DNA of 40,502 nucleotides from Leidyana gryllorum EB-2025a (Eukaryota; Apicomplexa): assembly GCA_048772705.1 (NCBI GenBank), contig JBLWGC010000066.1, positions 1 to 40,502 of the forward strand. The letters run 5' to 3'. This document shows, in pieces, positions 6,971 through 14,068 of this stretch (position 1 is the first letter of the stretch; each line of letters starts with the position of its first letter). A model generated the notes under the pieces. That model made no database searches. It saw only the letters and a program-made list of their open reading frames with translations, and had not been told where the DNA came from. The position numbers were made by a program, and so were the translations under genes.

Positions 6971-7041
6971 TCCGAGTTAGTATAGTGGTTAGTGTCGCCG
7001 CCTGCCACGCGGAACACTCGGGATCGATTCCCGGTCTCGAA
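6971..7041 (+). tRNA. tRNA-Asp body with GCC (Gly) anticodon
   Basis: The body matches Asp at 2453. The stem CCGC/GCGG is intact, but the loop CTGCCAC reads GCC. Two acceptor pairs are lost (TCCGAGT against TCTCGAA) and the T-loop starts GATCG. Likely a drifting copy. Confidence 0.65.
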
Positions 7042-7098
7042 ACGCAGGTGGTTTTGCCAAAGATTCTCTCCTTTGGTTCTCGCTGAAAGTTGCGAGCT

Positions 7099-7169
7099 AC
7101 AGCCACCGAGGATCGAACTCGGGACCTTCTGCGTGCAAAGCAGACGCCGTAACCACTAGACCATTGCTG
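7099..7169 (-). tRNA. tRNA-Val body with TGC (Ala) anticodon
   Basis: Val-type acceptor and T-arm. The anticodon arm TCTGC-TTTGCAC-GCAGA is fully paired but reads TGC. It has no G3-T70 pair, the main Ala identity element, so alanylation is unlikely. One acceptor mismatch. Confidence 0.7.
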
Positions 7170-7234
7170 CACGGATGGTCCCCGCAGCCCAAGAGAAGTG
7201 GCGAAATTTGAAGGAGTACGGAGGACCAGTGCCA

Positions 7235-7306
7235 AGGTCGCGCCGGGAATCGAACCCAGGTCGGGAGATTCAAAGTCTCCAGTGCTAACCACTACACCAC
7301 GCAACC
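7235..7306 (-). tRNA. tRNA-Gln(TTG)
   Basis: Acceptor GGTTGCG/CGCGACC is fully paired, the anticodon arm is GGAGA-CTTTGAA-TCTCC, and the B box is intact. The best Gln gene here. Confidence 0.95.
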
Positions 7307-7381
7307 GGTTCAGCCCATCCCAAAAGAGGCGGTAGAGCCATCCGGACTAGCGCTCCGTCAACTGGACACATGCAACACGCG

Positions 7382-7416
7382 ACTGGCAGGTTCCAAACCT
7401 GCGACTTCGTGACTAC
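7382..7416 (-). pseudogene. 3' half of the unassigned CCTCGTA tRNA-like family
   Basis: T-arm and part of the anticodon arm (CTGGCAGGTTCCAAACCTG on the plus strand) match the fuller copies at 16028 and 37944. The 5' half is missing. Confidence 0.45.
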
Positions 7417-7464
7417 GATGATTGGAGTTGCGATAAGCTTGCAGGTGCCCATTCGATGCAGTCG

Positions 7465-7536
7465 AGCCTTCTGCCGGAATCGAACCGGCGACCTTTCGCT
7501 TACTAAGCGAATGCTCTGCCCCTAAGCTAAGACGGC
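7465..7536 (-). tRNA. tRNA-Thr(AGT)
   Basis: The anticodon arm TTCGC-TTAGTAA-GCGAA reads AGT. One acceptor mismatch (GCCGTCT). B box intact. Confidence 0.87.
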
Positions 7537-7612
7537 AATGCAAGCCAAAGATCACGAATCAGTCACTATTGACGGAGGTTACTGGAGCACTTTGCTCGAA
7601 TGGTCCAATGAC

Positions 7613-7685
7613 TTCCACTGCCGGGACTTGAACCCGGATCGTGCGGGTGAAAGCCGCATAACCTAGCCACTTAGACTACAGTGGA
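7613..7685 (-). tRNA. tRNA-Glu(TTC)
   Basis: Perfect acceptor, anticodon arm TGCGG-CTTTCAC-CCGCA. One change in the D-loop compared with 5103. Intact. Confidence 0.93.
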
Positions 7686-7775
7686 CAACTCAATCAGCTG
7701 CAGCTTTAGCCAAAGAGCGTACCATCTCGAGATGAGATTTTTTGCACTTACCCAGATTTGAAGCCGCCTCGTATC

Positions 7776-7808
7776 CAGCCCGGGTCGTCTCAATGGCACG
7801 GAAACACT
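7776..7808 (-). pseudogene. tRNA-Gly internal fragment
   Basis: Anticodon arm and B box remnants of Gly(GCC) without acceptor strands. Confidence 0.4.
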
Positions 7809-7877
7809 CGAGCCCTTGACCGCATTTATTTCCAGTCCCAATGGCCTCACTCACTCTTTTGAATCTTGGTCGTGAAT

Positions 7878-7949
7878 GGTTCCGTGTTGTAGTGGTTAGC
7901 ACTGGAGACTTTGAATCTCCCGACCTGGGTTCGATTCCCGGCGCGACCT
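7878..7949 (+). tRNA. tRNA-Gln(TTG)
   Basis: The anticodon arm GGAGA-CTTTGAA-TCTCC reads TTG. One acceptor mismatch (GGTTCCG against CGCGACC) compared with 7235. Confidence 0.87.
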
Positions 7950-8016
7950 CGCAACTAGTCATCACTACGTCTTGAAACTTCGCAACTTCTCTTGGTCTGC
8001 GGAAAGCTCTCGCATG

Positions 8017-8086
8017 CAGCCATGGTCTAGTGGTTACGACGTCTGTTAACACGCAGAAGGTCCCGAGTTCGATCCTCGGTGGCTGT
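8017..8086 (+). tRNA. tRNA-Val(AAC), one base short
   Basis: Val acceptor and B box intact. The 5' anticodon strand lacks one C (TCTG-TTAACAC-GCAGA), the same lesion as at 4085. Confidence 0.7.
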
Positions 8087-8134
8087 AGCTCGAACATGTG
8101 AAGTGAGCTCCACCCAAAGCGAGGAAACGTGCTG

Positions 8135-8172
8135 TCTTCGAGACAGGGCATCGAAACCCGCGTCTTCCGCGT
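8135..8172 (-). pseudogene. tRNA-Asp 3' fragment
   Basis: Mirror copy of 3998-4034, carried in the spacer of the Leu(AAG) module. Confidence 0.5.
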
Positions 8173-8248
8173 CTTCAACCCTAGAAGTCTTCCTTCTCGA
8201 GAACTTCACGGACAGAAAACGTGTAAAGTGGCGAGCCAAGAACACTTC

Positions 8249-8328
8249 GGTAAGATGGCCGAGTGGTCTAAGGCGCTGTGTTAAGGCCGCAGTCCGAAAG
8301 GGCGTGGGTTCGAATCCCACTCTTGTCA
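8249..8328 (+). tRNA. tRNA-Leu(AAG)
   Basis: Same gene as 3844-3923 in the opposite orientation: anticodon arm CTGTG-TTAAGGC-CGCAG, long variable arm. It marks the left end of duplication copy A. Confidence 0.93.
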
Positions 8329-8462
8329 GGCGTTGTAGTCAGGACAACCTGCGACTTCATCCCAGCATGCCCCCACGATGCGCGCGGGACAGCCCGCCGT
8401 GCACGTGGCACCCGGCTAACTTTTGTCGATACAATTGCCACATGATTATGCCCAGCTAAGTT
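8329..8462. repeat. Conserved Leu-Thr spacer, copy A
   Basis: About 130 bases that are nearly identical to 17264-17395, where they also link a Leu and a Thr gene. They contain GC-rich runs and no tRNA. Confidence 0.75.
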
Positions 8463-8480
8463 GCCTTCTTAACTTAGGGG
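8463..8480 (+). pseudogene. tRNA-Thr 5' stub at a rearrangement junction
   Basis: Acceptor and A-box start of Thr (GCCTTCTTA, then CTTAGGGG), then an abrupt change to unrelated sequence at 8481. The intact counterpart is Thr(CGT) at 17396. Confidence 0.7.
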
Positions 8481-9030
8481 TGGGAACGTGCCAGACCAGT
8501 TGAGGTGGCACGAGGTCACGTGTTGGGAACATCTGGGGGGGAAGAAAGCGAGCGCGAGCGAGAGAGGGCTTTTTGGATCTGAGAACAAAAATAACAGTCC
8601 AAGTCCCACGTCTTGCACACCAAATCTTGGGAAAAGTGGCTCGTTTGGGCTGCTATCTGTTGCTTGCGAGCCGCACGAGAGCTAAATTAAGGAGTCTGAC
8701 GACCCTTACATCTCGATGGGAGGCTAGCTTGCTGTAGCGAACGAGCCAATTGAAGTTCGGGAAGTCTCATTTTTGCAAAAATCAGGCCTTCTCGTGTCTC
8801 AGAGAGCTCGAGAGAGTCGCCTATCTCCTATTCTAGCGGTGAGATTTCGCCTAAAATCTGGCTGCTAACTAATCAGGCCACTACTATTCCTAAGGTAAGC
8901 GAGAGAGCTAGTCTAAAGCTCTAATCAAATTCCTATTTCACTAAAAGTCGTTTCTGTTACCCCCTAAGAACCCCCCAAAAAAACCTACGGTAATGGTCGG
9001 GCTCACCCTTGCGGGTTTCGCCGACCTGCA
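8481..9030. other. tRNA-free block, right part of the 3-kb insert (copy A)
   Basis: Matches 20319-20768 closely, except for about 100 bases near 8815-8920 that copy B lacks. No tRNA and no convincing coding region. A hairpin (GGTCGG...CCGACC around ACCC-TTGC-GGGT) lies at about 8995-9026. In copy A the rest of the insert and the genes Thr, Gly and Met are missing. Confidence 0.7.
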
Positions 9031-9130
9031 CAACTGCGCCACACTCCCTAGTGAAAGTTCTCTCGATGCATCTCCTCCTGTCAAAAGGGTGCACATGATG
9101 TTGTATCCACAACACACCCGCCTAGTCGGG

Positions 9131-9182
9131 CCGGGGCTCAACCTCGAACTTGGACTTATCAGGCTCACCATTAAAGTGACCG
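9131..9182 (-). pseudogene. tRNA-Ile-like pseudogene
   Basis: Remnants of a T-arm and the anticodon arm TGAGC-CTGATAA-GTC, with truncated ends. Copy B at 20863 reads AAT at the same place; the relative at 35316 reads AAC. Confidence 0.45.
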
Positions 9183-9385
9183 AAAATACGCAGAGTTGAG
9201 GTAAACAATCACTGGACCAAGTAGCCGACTGATGCGCGCAGCAAAGCACCATGATTGGCCTCGTCCACCCGGCCGAACACTTATTTCAAAGCCTAATACT
9301 GACATGGAGTAGGGGTTGTACCCACACCACTCACAACTCGCATTCGGGAATTTCAAGGGGAACGTGTGATCACGTTGCAACTCTG

Positions 9386-9468
9386 AGCAAGGTGGCAGAG
9401 CGTTCGAGGCGGCGGCTTGCTAAGCCGTTGGGTCTCACTGACGCGAGTTCAAATCTCACCATTGTCCG
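9386..9468 (+). tRNA. tRNA-Ser(GCT), weakened
   Basis: Class II tRNA. The loop TTGCTAA between GCGGC and GCCGT reads GCT. The acceptor strands pair poorly, and small insertions set it apart from 21112 and 35560. Confidence 0.65.
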
Positions 9469-9678
9469 TGGCACTCGGGGAGAGCGCAACTGCTTCAATC
9501 GATTGAACTGAGGCTCCACCTCAGATCTCCAATAGTGGCATCTTGCCAGCTCTTAAGCTCAGAAATGGACTCAGATTCCGGGGTGGTCCAAGGTGACATT
9601 CTGGATATCGATCCAATAGCGCGGCAAGACAGAGGCAAAAAGGTTCTCGAACCGGTGCCAAGTGGTCGTCGCAGAAGT

Positions 9679-9752
9679 GGTCGCGTAGCTCAGTCGGTTA
9701 GAGCGTGAGCCTAATAAGCTCAAAGTCCCCGGTTCGAGCCCGGGCGTGACCA
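9679..9752 (+). tRNA. tRNA-Ile(AAT)
   Basis: Intact acceptor GGTCGCG/CGTGACC and anticodon arm TGAGC-CTAATAA-GCTCA. No TTTT run occurs before the next tRNA. Confidence 0.94.
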
Positions 9753-9851
9753 AGGGAGTGGCAATTGCCGATTACAGGCGTTGCCTCGAGGAAATCCCCA
9801 GCATATCTACGACGGAATACGGATGGAATCTGTTATGGAAGTCCGACAGGT

Positions 9852-9936
9852 GGCAACTTGCCCGAGTGGTGCAGGGGGTAGACTAGAAATCTTACTCGGG
9901 CCTGGCCCGCGTTGCGTTCAAATCCAGCAGTTGTCG
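9852..9936 (+). pseudogene. tRNA-Ser(AGA) with small insertions
   Basis: Same gene as 21565-21646, but with extra bases in the anticodon stem/variable arm (TCTTACTCGGG) and T-stem. Loop CTAGAAA still reads AGA. Confidence 0.6.
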
Positions 9937-10000
9937 TGCGTATGTGATTGGAGCGTCAAACACAACTCACGCATGAAACTCAACCATGTGCTATCTCCTC

Positions 10001-10074
10001 TGCATCTAGGCTCGGAATCGAACCCGGGGTCGTCTCGATGGCAACGAGACATTCTATCACTAGACCACAGATAC
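10001..10074 (-). tRNA. tRNA-Gly(GCC), T-arm with extra bases
   Basis: The anticodon arm is intact (GCC). Extra bases in the T-stem and one acceptor change (AGATAC) compared with standard Gly. The copy at 21710 has fewer insertions. Confidence 0.65.
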
Positions 10075-10277
10075 AGAACATGATCTCGCTGCATCTTGTA
10101 CGTGGTGACAGCCGTTGTTAGAGAGCCTATCGATGGATCAAAGGGCACAAAAACCCGATAGCCTGACATGTGAAGTGGCTCTACTCCCCAGAGCTGGGAA
10201 ACTTCCGTAGTATGTCGGATGCGCTTGTCAGCCCAACAGACTACAAACGCTTGGAGTGACGGGACAGAAAGCGAGTT

Positions 10278-10356
10278 GGCAACCATGGCCGGATGGTCTG
10301 CAGGCACTGTGTGCAAGCCGCAGTCCGAAAGGCGTTGGTGGGATCGTGAACTTGTC
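10278..10356 (+). pseudogene. tRNA-Leu-like copy, loop CAA
   Basis: The anticodon arm CTGTG-TGCAAGC-CGCAG is paired and reads CAA. The D-arm and T-arm (GGTGGGATCGTG) are drifted; the B box is lost. Confidence 0.5.
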
Positions 10357-10428
10357 AACTGTTGTATTGTATTGGCACTCAGTCCCCTCAGTTCACTGAT
10401 AGACAGGTCGTTTCGACCTACACACTGC

Positions 10429-10500
10429 TGCACCTGGCGGGGCACGAAAACCCAATCCACCACCTTGGAAGGGTTGCATCGACCCTTAGACCACAAATGC
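10429..10500 (-). pseudogene. tRNA-Gly(TCC), T-arm damaged
   Basis: Loop CTTCCAA is retained. Insertions and changes in the T-arm separate it from the cleaner copy at 22130. Confidence 0.6.
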
Positions 10501-10587
10501 AATTGCGGAAAGAGCTGCAGTAGACCAAAGAGAGCTAGGGCGATTTCTGCGTTAAGCTGTCTGCAACCTACTGCCAACATGCAAAGT

Positions 10588-10645
10588 TTCGGGAGCTGAA
10601 TCGAGCACTTCTCCCAGGCGAAGGAACATTATACCGATAGCTCTT
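10588..10645 (-). pseudogene. tRNA-Pro pseudogene
   Basis: Related to 6309-6372 in inverse orientation. Fragments of the D-arm and loop only. Confidence 0.45.
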
Positions 10646-10732
10646 CAACTCGACATCCGCGGCCAGTGCCTCCCCTAATGGCTAGCAAGCTTGCCTCGGT
10701 CGAAACGAAACGTCTTCCGAGTGAGAGGCTAT

Positions 10733-10810
10733 GATGCGGATGGGACTCTGAACCAACACTCTGCCCCGGTTCCCCAAGACCCACGCCCTATCCATTAGGC
10801 CACCCGCACC
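10733..10810 (-). pseudogene. tRNA-Arg pseudogene
   Basis: Counterpart of the intact Arg(TCG) at 22424. Several inserted or changed bases in the T-arm and anticodon loop remove a readable anticodon. Confidence 0.65.
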
Positions 10811-10977
10811 ATGGAGGTAGGCTTCGGTCATCTCGATACTGGGTTGGGTGAAAGAAGTGCTTGATCTAAAACCTCCCCCAAACCGTTGTTAAAAAGTGCC
10901 AGCGAGTAAGACATGTCGCTGGCAAGCTCGGGCGGCAGGGACGCGGCGTATTTGAACTCCCACGTGACAACCTCTTT

Positions 10978-11049
10978 GCCTCGCCCGCGGATCGAACATG
11001 GAACTTCCAAGTCTCTGTCTAGCGCTCTCTAACTGAGCTTCCTACGCGC
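10978..11049 (-). pseudogene. tRNA-Phe-type pseudogene
   Basis: D-arm AGCTCAGTTAGAGAGC and a Phe-like acceptor relic; the anticodon region (CTAGACAGAGACTTGG) has no GAA loop. Confidence 0.45.
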
Positions 11050-11339
11050 CAGAAAGTGAGATGGAGCGCGGTGAAAAGACCAGTGACCGACCGCACGTGC
11101 GAGCCAGTCTTGCCAAACCGTATGTGGCCCTCAGAAGTGCTCAAAGTCTGAGTATGCACGCGGTCGGGTGCCTCCAATGTGGCGTCTGGACTTTGCCAGC
11201 CTGTAACCCCGCAGGCGAAGCAGCCGACTGTACTGCCTGTAGTAGTCTACCCAAAGTCGAAAAGCGATTAAATTGTGCAACCCTCTCAGGTCATTATCGA
11301 GACTTGAGTCCAGCCAGAAAAGCTTAAGCTCCTGAGCAA

Positions 11340-11411
11340 AGCCTTCTGCCGGAATCGAACCGGCGACCTTTCGCTTACTAAGCGAATGCTCTGCCCCTAA
11401 TCTAAGAAGGC
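11340..11411 (-). tRNA. tRNA-Thr(AGT)
   Basis: The anticodon arm TTCGC-TTAGTAA-GCGAA and acceptor are intact. The A box has one change (TTAGATTAGG). Confidence 0.87.
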
Positions 11412-11488
11412 AATGCAAGCCGGGAATCACGCATCAGTCCCTATTGACGAAAGTTATCGGAGCACTTTGATCGAGTACTTCAAATGAC

Positions 11489-11538
11489 TTGCACTGCCGG
11501 GACTTGAACCCGGATCGTGCGGGTGAAAGCCGCATAGC
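11489..11538 (-). pseudogene. tRNA-Glu(TTC) 3' two-thirds
   Basis: T-arm and anticodon arm are intact, then the sequence departs inside the D-arm into a short hairpin (CAGCCTTCGGCCTAG region). Confidence 0.65.
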
Positions 11539-11717
11539 TCAGCCTTCGGCCTAGAGCTGTACCCTCTTGGAAAGCAGTGGTACCCAGGTCGTGCAATACC
11601 GGCACTCCAGTCTGGCACATTGGACCACTCCGAAATCCGTGCCGTACTTCTGAGCTTGAGAGCGCCACTGTTGAGGGTCTGAGGTTGAGCCTTTTGAACC
11701 CCGGAGCAGTTGGACCG

Positions 11718-11797
11718 CCGGGGGTAGCTCAGTTGGTAGAGCATCTGACTGTAGTGCTGGCATCAGATAGTCGGCAGTTCGATTCCGTCCCACCGAA
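11718..11797 (+). tRNA. tRNA-Tyr(GTA) with 7-base intron
   Basis: Stem TCTGA/TCAGA encloses 14 bases, CTGTAGTGCTGGCA. A loop of CTGTAG plus final A leaves a 7-base intron TGCTGGC at the canonical 37/38 position. The acceptor CCGGGGG/CCACCGA has two mismatches. Eukaryotic Tyr genes usually carry an intron here, rarely this short. Confidence 0.8.
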
Positions 11798-11811
11798 AGT
11801 AGAGTGGTGAG

Positions 11812-11873
11812 CTGAGAATCGATCCCAGAACCTTTCGTACACAAAGCACCGTTTCATCATGTGGGCTAGCCTC
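11812..11873 (-). pseudogene. tRNA-Ala pseudogene
   Basis: D-arm GGCTAGC and T-arm TGGGATCGATTC are Ala-like; the anticodon stem is destroyed. Copies at 23482 and 29996. Confidence 0.5.
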
Positions 11874-11964
11874 CCTCTGTGCCTACCTCATGGCATTGAG
11901 CGATACTTCACATAGTGAGACGAGTCTCTCGACTGTACCCAGCGGGTTGAACCACCAGCTAGGC

Positions 11965-12036
11965 GGCTGTTTGGTCTAGTGGTATGATTCTTCCTTCGGG
12001 TGGAAGAAGTCCTGGGTTCGATTCCCAGAACAGCCC
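11965..12036 (+). tRNA. tRNA-Pro(CGG)
   Basis: Perfect acceptor GGCTGTT/AACAGCC, anticodon arm CTTCC-TTCGGGT-GGAAG, B box intact. Confidence 0.95.
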
Positions 12037-12076
12037 GTCTGATAGTTGTTGACGCAACACGTCACCTCTCTTCAGG

Positions 12077-12131
12077 GTTGTCTAAGATATGCTGCTCCCA
12101 CTCGTACAATCCCGGATGAAGTCCAGACCAG
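12077..12131 (+). pseudogene. tRNA-Glu-derived remnant
   Basis: D-arm TCTAAGATATG and a loop CTCCCAC followed by a partial T-arm. Ends are lost. Relatives at 13991, 16216 and the fuller 31456. Confidence 0.45.
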
Positions 12132-12138
12132 CTGAGAC

Positions 12139-12210
12139 AGACGCTAATGGGACTCGAGCACACAATCCCCAGTTCCGTGGACCGATGCCACATCCATTGA
12201 GCCACACCGC
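12139..12210 (-). tRNA. tRNA-Arg(ACG), drifted
   Basis: Loop CCACGGA reads ACG. Acceptor and D-arm carry several changes (GCGGTGT against TAGCGTC), and the T-loop is GCTCGAGTC. Confidence 0.6.
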
Positions 12211-12298
12211 CGATCAACGGGGGCGTCAAATGAGAGTGTGTTGCGATCAAGCGTTGTCGACTCGGCAAGAGTTTCCATCCGAGACACCGGAAAGATGC

Positions 12299-12370
12299 TG
12301 TCCGAGCCAGGAATCGAGCCTGGGTTTGCACGGCCACAACTTACTCTCTAAACCACACGACGACTCGCAC
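12299..12370 (-). pseudogene. tRNA-His(GTG), anticodon stem lost
   Basis: The loop TTGTGGC and the 3' side are His, but the 5' anticodon strand (AGTAAG) cannot pair with CGTGC. Confidence 0.6.
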
Positions 12371-12471
12371 AGTCTTCATATGAGGCTATAAAGGTTGTGA
12401 CGCATGAATCGGGATGGGACTGCAACAGGAGCGTCAGATGAAGTGCATGGTGATCCGAACACACTTCAACT

Positions 12472-12521
12472 TTCGGTGGGACGAAGTCGAAGCGGCGACA
12501 ATGTGATGTCAGCACTACAGT
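12472..12521 (-). pseudogene. tRNA-Tyr pseudogene, 3' half, split by the inserted element
   Basis: Matches the reverse complement of Tyr from the 3' end to the anticodon loop (CACTACAG). The D-arm part resumes at 13160 (GTCAAGGGCTGTACCAACTGA on the plus strand, read across the junction), after 638 inserted bases. Confidence 0.75.
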
Positions 12522-12525
12522 TGTT

Positions 12526-12605
12526 GTGGTGTACCAGTTAGTGCAATGGGAAGTGTCTTGTGCTCGCAACCTGGAGGTCGCAGGATCGAATCCACGGCCC
12601 TGCAC
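12526..12605 (+). other. tRNA-like module 1 of the element
   Basis: Contains an A-box-like TAGTGCAATGG and a B box GGATCGAATCC at tRNA spacing. The arms pair only partly and I assign no isotype. Confidence 0.6.
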
Positions 12606-12652
12606 TTCGCCCTTGGCTAGCCACCTCGACCGGCACATGGCTGCCCTTAGTA

Positions 12653-12729
12653 TTGTGATCCAGTAGTGCAGTGGTAACTACTCGGACTTGGGACCCGCAG
12701 GTCGGCGGATCGAATCCCACCTCGGACAA
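12653..12729 (+). other. tRNA-like module 2 of the element
   Basis: A-box-like TAGTGCAGTGGTAACT and B box GGATCGAATCC, with TTGT/ACAA at the ends. The loop region reads CTTGGGA. Not related to any tRNA of the surrounding array. Confidence 0.6.
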
Positions 12730-12860
12730 CTGTGCGAAGACCCCCAGGTGACGGGTGAGGGCAAGTCGAGGATGGAGGACGGGTGGGGGAGCCCCCAGGA
12801 GGCCCCACAGCGTCGTACACGCACGTCTAAGCTGCACACTGGTCTGCAGTGCCACGACAT

Positions 12861-12945
12861 GTTCGGCGACTGCGCCAATAGCACAATGGTAATGACTACG
12901 GACTTATGTTCTGAAGGTCGGTGGTTCGAGTCTCCCCGCGGACAA
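12861..12945 (+). other. tRNA-like module 3 of the element
   Basis: A-box-like TAGCACAATGGTAAT and B box GGTTCGAGTC, then CGCGGAC pairing loosely with GTTCGGCG. The region between modules 2 and 3 (12780-12810) can fold into a G/C-rich hairpin. Confidence 0.6.
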
Positions 12946-13248
12946 GCCTGACTCCACGGCATTGTCAACGGGACTGGCTGCTTAAGGTAAGTCTTGTCCA
13001 TACGTGTGCAGGTGAAGGCTGTACACGCGCGCGCCAAGACATTTGAGGCAAGACCTTAGCCGTAGCACATAGGTAGCGTTAGGTCCAACTTAGATGCTTT
13101 TTAGAAAAGGAAAAAGGGGGAACGAACTCGACAGTCGGCACTCACCCTGGAGCACAACAACAGTCAAGGGCTGTACCAACTGATCTACTTCAGCACGTCC
13201 AAGTCAGTCTCTCGACTTTACGCAACGAACTGCACCACCGACCAGTCC

Positions 13249-13320
13249 GCAGTTTAGTCTTTAATGGTGTGACCCTTCCTCAGGGTGGAAGGAGTCGTGG
13301 GTTGGATTCCCAGCAGAACC
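13249..13320 (+). pseudogene. tRNA-Pro(AGG) pseudogene
   Basis: The anticodon arm CTTCC-TCAGGGT-GGAAG survives. Acceptor and D-arm are degraded and the B box has G for C (GGTTGGATTCC). Confidence 0.6.
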
Positions 13321-13497
13321 CGTCCTTGTTGCGGATTGACTCAATATGCAACGCCTCTCAGCTCCAGCCAAACTGTTCCATCATAGATTCCGGCCCAAAG
13401 CTTTAGTTTTTTCCCCCCTTGCACCTTCTGGTAGACCAAGCCGGGTCGTCTGGATGCAGCCAGCCACATTACGGGTATGACGCGATGTGAGGAAGAC

Positions 13498-13503
13498 AAA
13501 AAA
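13498..13503 (-). terminator. T6 terminator of U6
   Basis: Six A on the plus strand, T6 on the transcribed sense strand, directly at the U6 3' end, as expected for Pol III. Confidence 0.85.
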
Positions 13504-13604
13504 TTGAGTGGACTTCTCGATCCAGATTGGTCATCCTTGCGCAGGGGCCATGCTAATCTTCTCTGTATCATTCCACTTATAGTGAGCCCCCCCAGAGGGG
13601 GGCA
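13502..13604 (-). ncRNA. U6: U6 spliceosomal snRNA
   Basis: The minus strand carries the U6 core: ACAGAGA box, AGC triad within TTAGCATGG, and the internal stem-loop region CCCCTGCGCAAGGATGAC. A 5' stem-loop of C6/G6 with a TCT loop precedes it at about 13587-13603. A T6 run ends the gene at 13498-13503. The core is near-identical to U6 of animals and plants; both terminal regions are unlike them. U6 pairs with U4 and U2 and forms the catalytic centre of the spliceosome. Confidence 0.93.
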
Positions 13605-13621
13605 TTAACAGACGACTGGGG

Positions 13622-13628
13622 TAATATG
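13622..13628 (-). promoter_or_regulatory. TATA-like box upstream of U6
   Basis: Minus-strand CATATTA lies 19-25 bases before the inferred U6 start, near the usual place for a type 3 Pol III TATA box. A second AT-rich site (TTTATAG) is about 80 bases upstream. The start itself is inferred. Confidence 0.35.
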
Positions 13629-13849
13629 AAGAATTGACATCAATTTATTGAAGGACTTGGGCGGCTTTTTGGGACGTTACTCTCTATAAATCGCTCGGAT
13701 AGTATATCCCCCGGTGTCTTGAATGGGAGATGTCGCTGCAACCAAGGTGAAGTTTGTCCAAACCTACGAGCGGGCGTGGCTACAACGGTCTCGGCAAAAG
13801 TGTCCTCTCTTGATCGCTACAAACTTTCATTTTACGCTTCCGTTGATCG

Positions 13850-13920
13850 GCCCTAGGGCCGTACGGATACGGCATCGGTCTACGGAACCGCGGATTCTGG
13901 GTTCGAGTCCTAGTAGCGAC
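13850..13920 (+). tRNA. tRNA-Arg(ACG), drifted
   Basis: The anticodon arm TCGGT-CTACGGA-ACCGC reads ACG and the B box is intact. Acceptor and D-arm are altered (GCCCTAG, CCGTACGG). It is divergent from U6, about 250 bases away. Confidence 0.65.
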
Positions 13921-13990
13921 TGGGCGGGTGGTCGAGTTCCAGCCCCTCACAACTGCTGCAACTCAGATTTTGTCTCAGCTGGTCTGGACT

Positions 13991-14031
13991 TCATCCGGGA
14001 TTGTACGAGTGGGAGCCGCGTATCTCAGCCG
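13991..14031 (-). pseudogene. tRNA-Glu-derived remnant
   Basis: Anticodon arm with CTCCCAC loop and part of the D-arm; the T-arm is lost. Same family as 12077 in inverse orientation. Confidence 0.4.
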
Positions 14032-14068
14032 ACCTCCGGGAGACGTGACGAGTCAGCACTATCAGACC

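Larger units (their letters stand above)
12522..13159. mobile_element. LTR-like element with three tRNA-like modules, copy 1
   Basis: Ends are TGTTGTG and CACAACA, a perfect 7-bp inverted repeat of TG...CA type. Flanks are ACAGT on both sides (12517-12521 and 13160-13164), a 5-bp target duplication. TG...CA ends plus 5-bp duplications fit a solo LTR or a small non-autonomous LTR element; a DNA transposon with 5-bp duplications is the alternative. No coding region is visible. Three tRNA-like modules lie inside, and an A-rich/G-rich tract lies near 13104. It sits in a Tyr tRNA. Confidence 0.75.

Noticed and set aside
9131-9182. Functional Ile(GAT) gene
   Set aside because: The loop reads GAT only in copy A, the acceptor and T-arm are absent, and the sister copies read AAT and AAC.
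12780-12860. 5S rRNA or SRP RNA between tRNA-like modules 2 and 3
   Set aside because: GC-rich hairpin sequence, but no 5S internal control region and no SRP Alu or helix 8 motif was seen.
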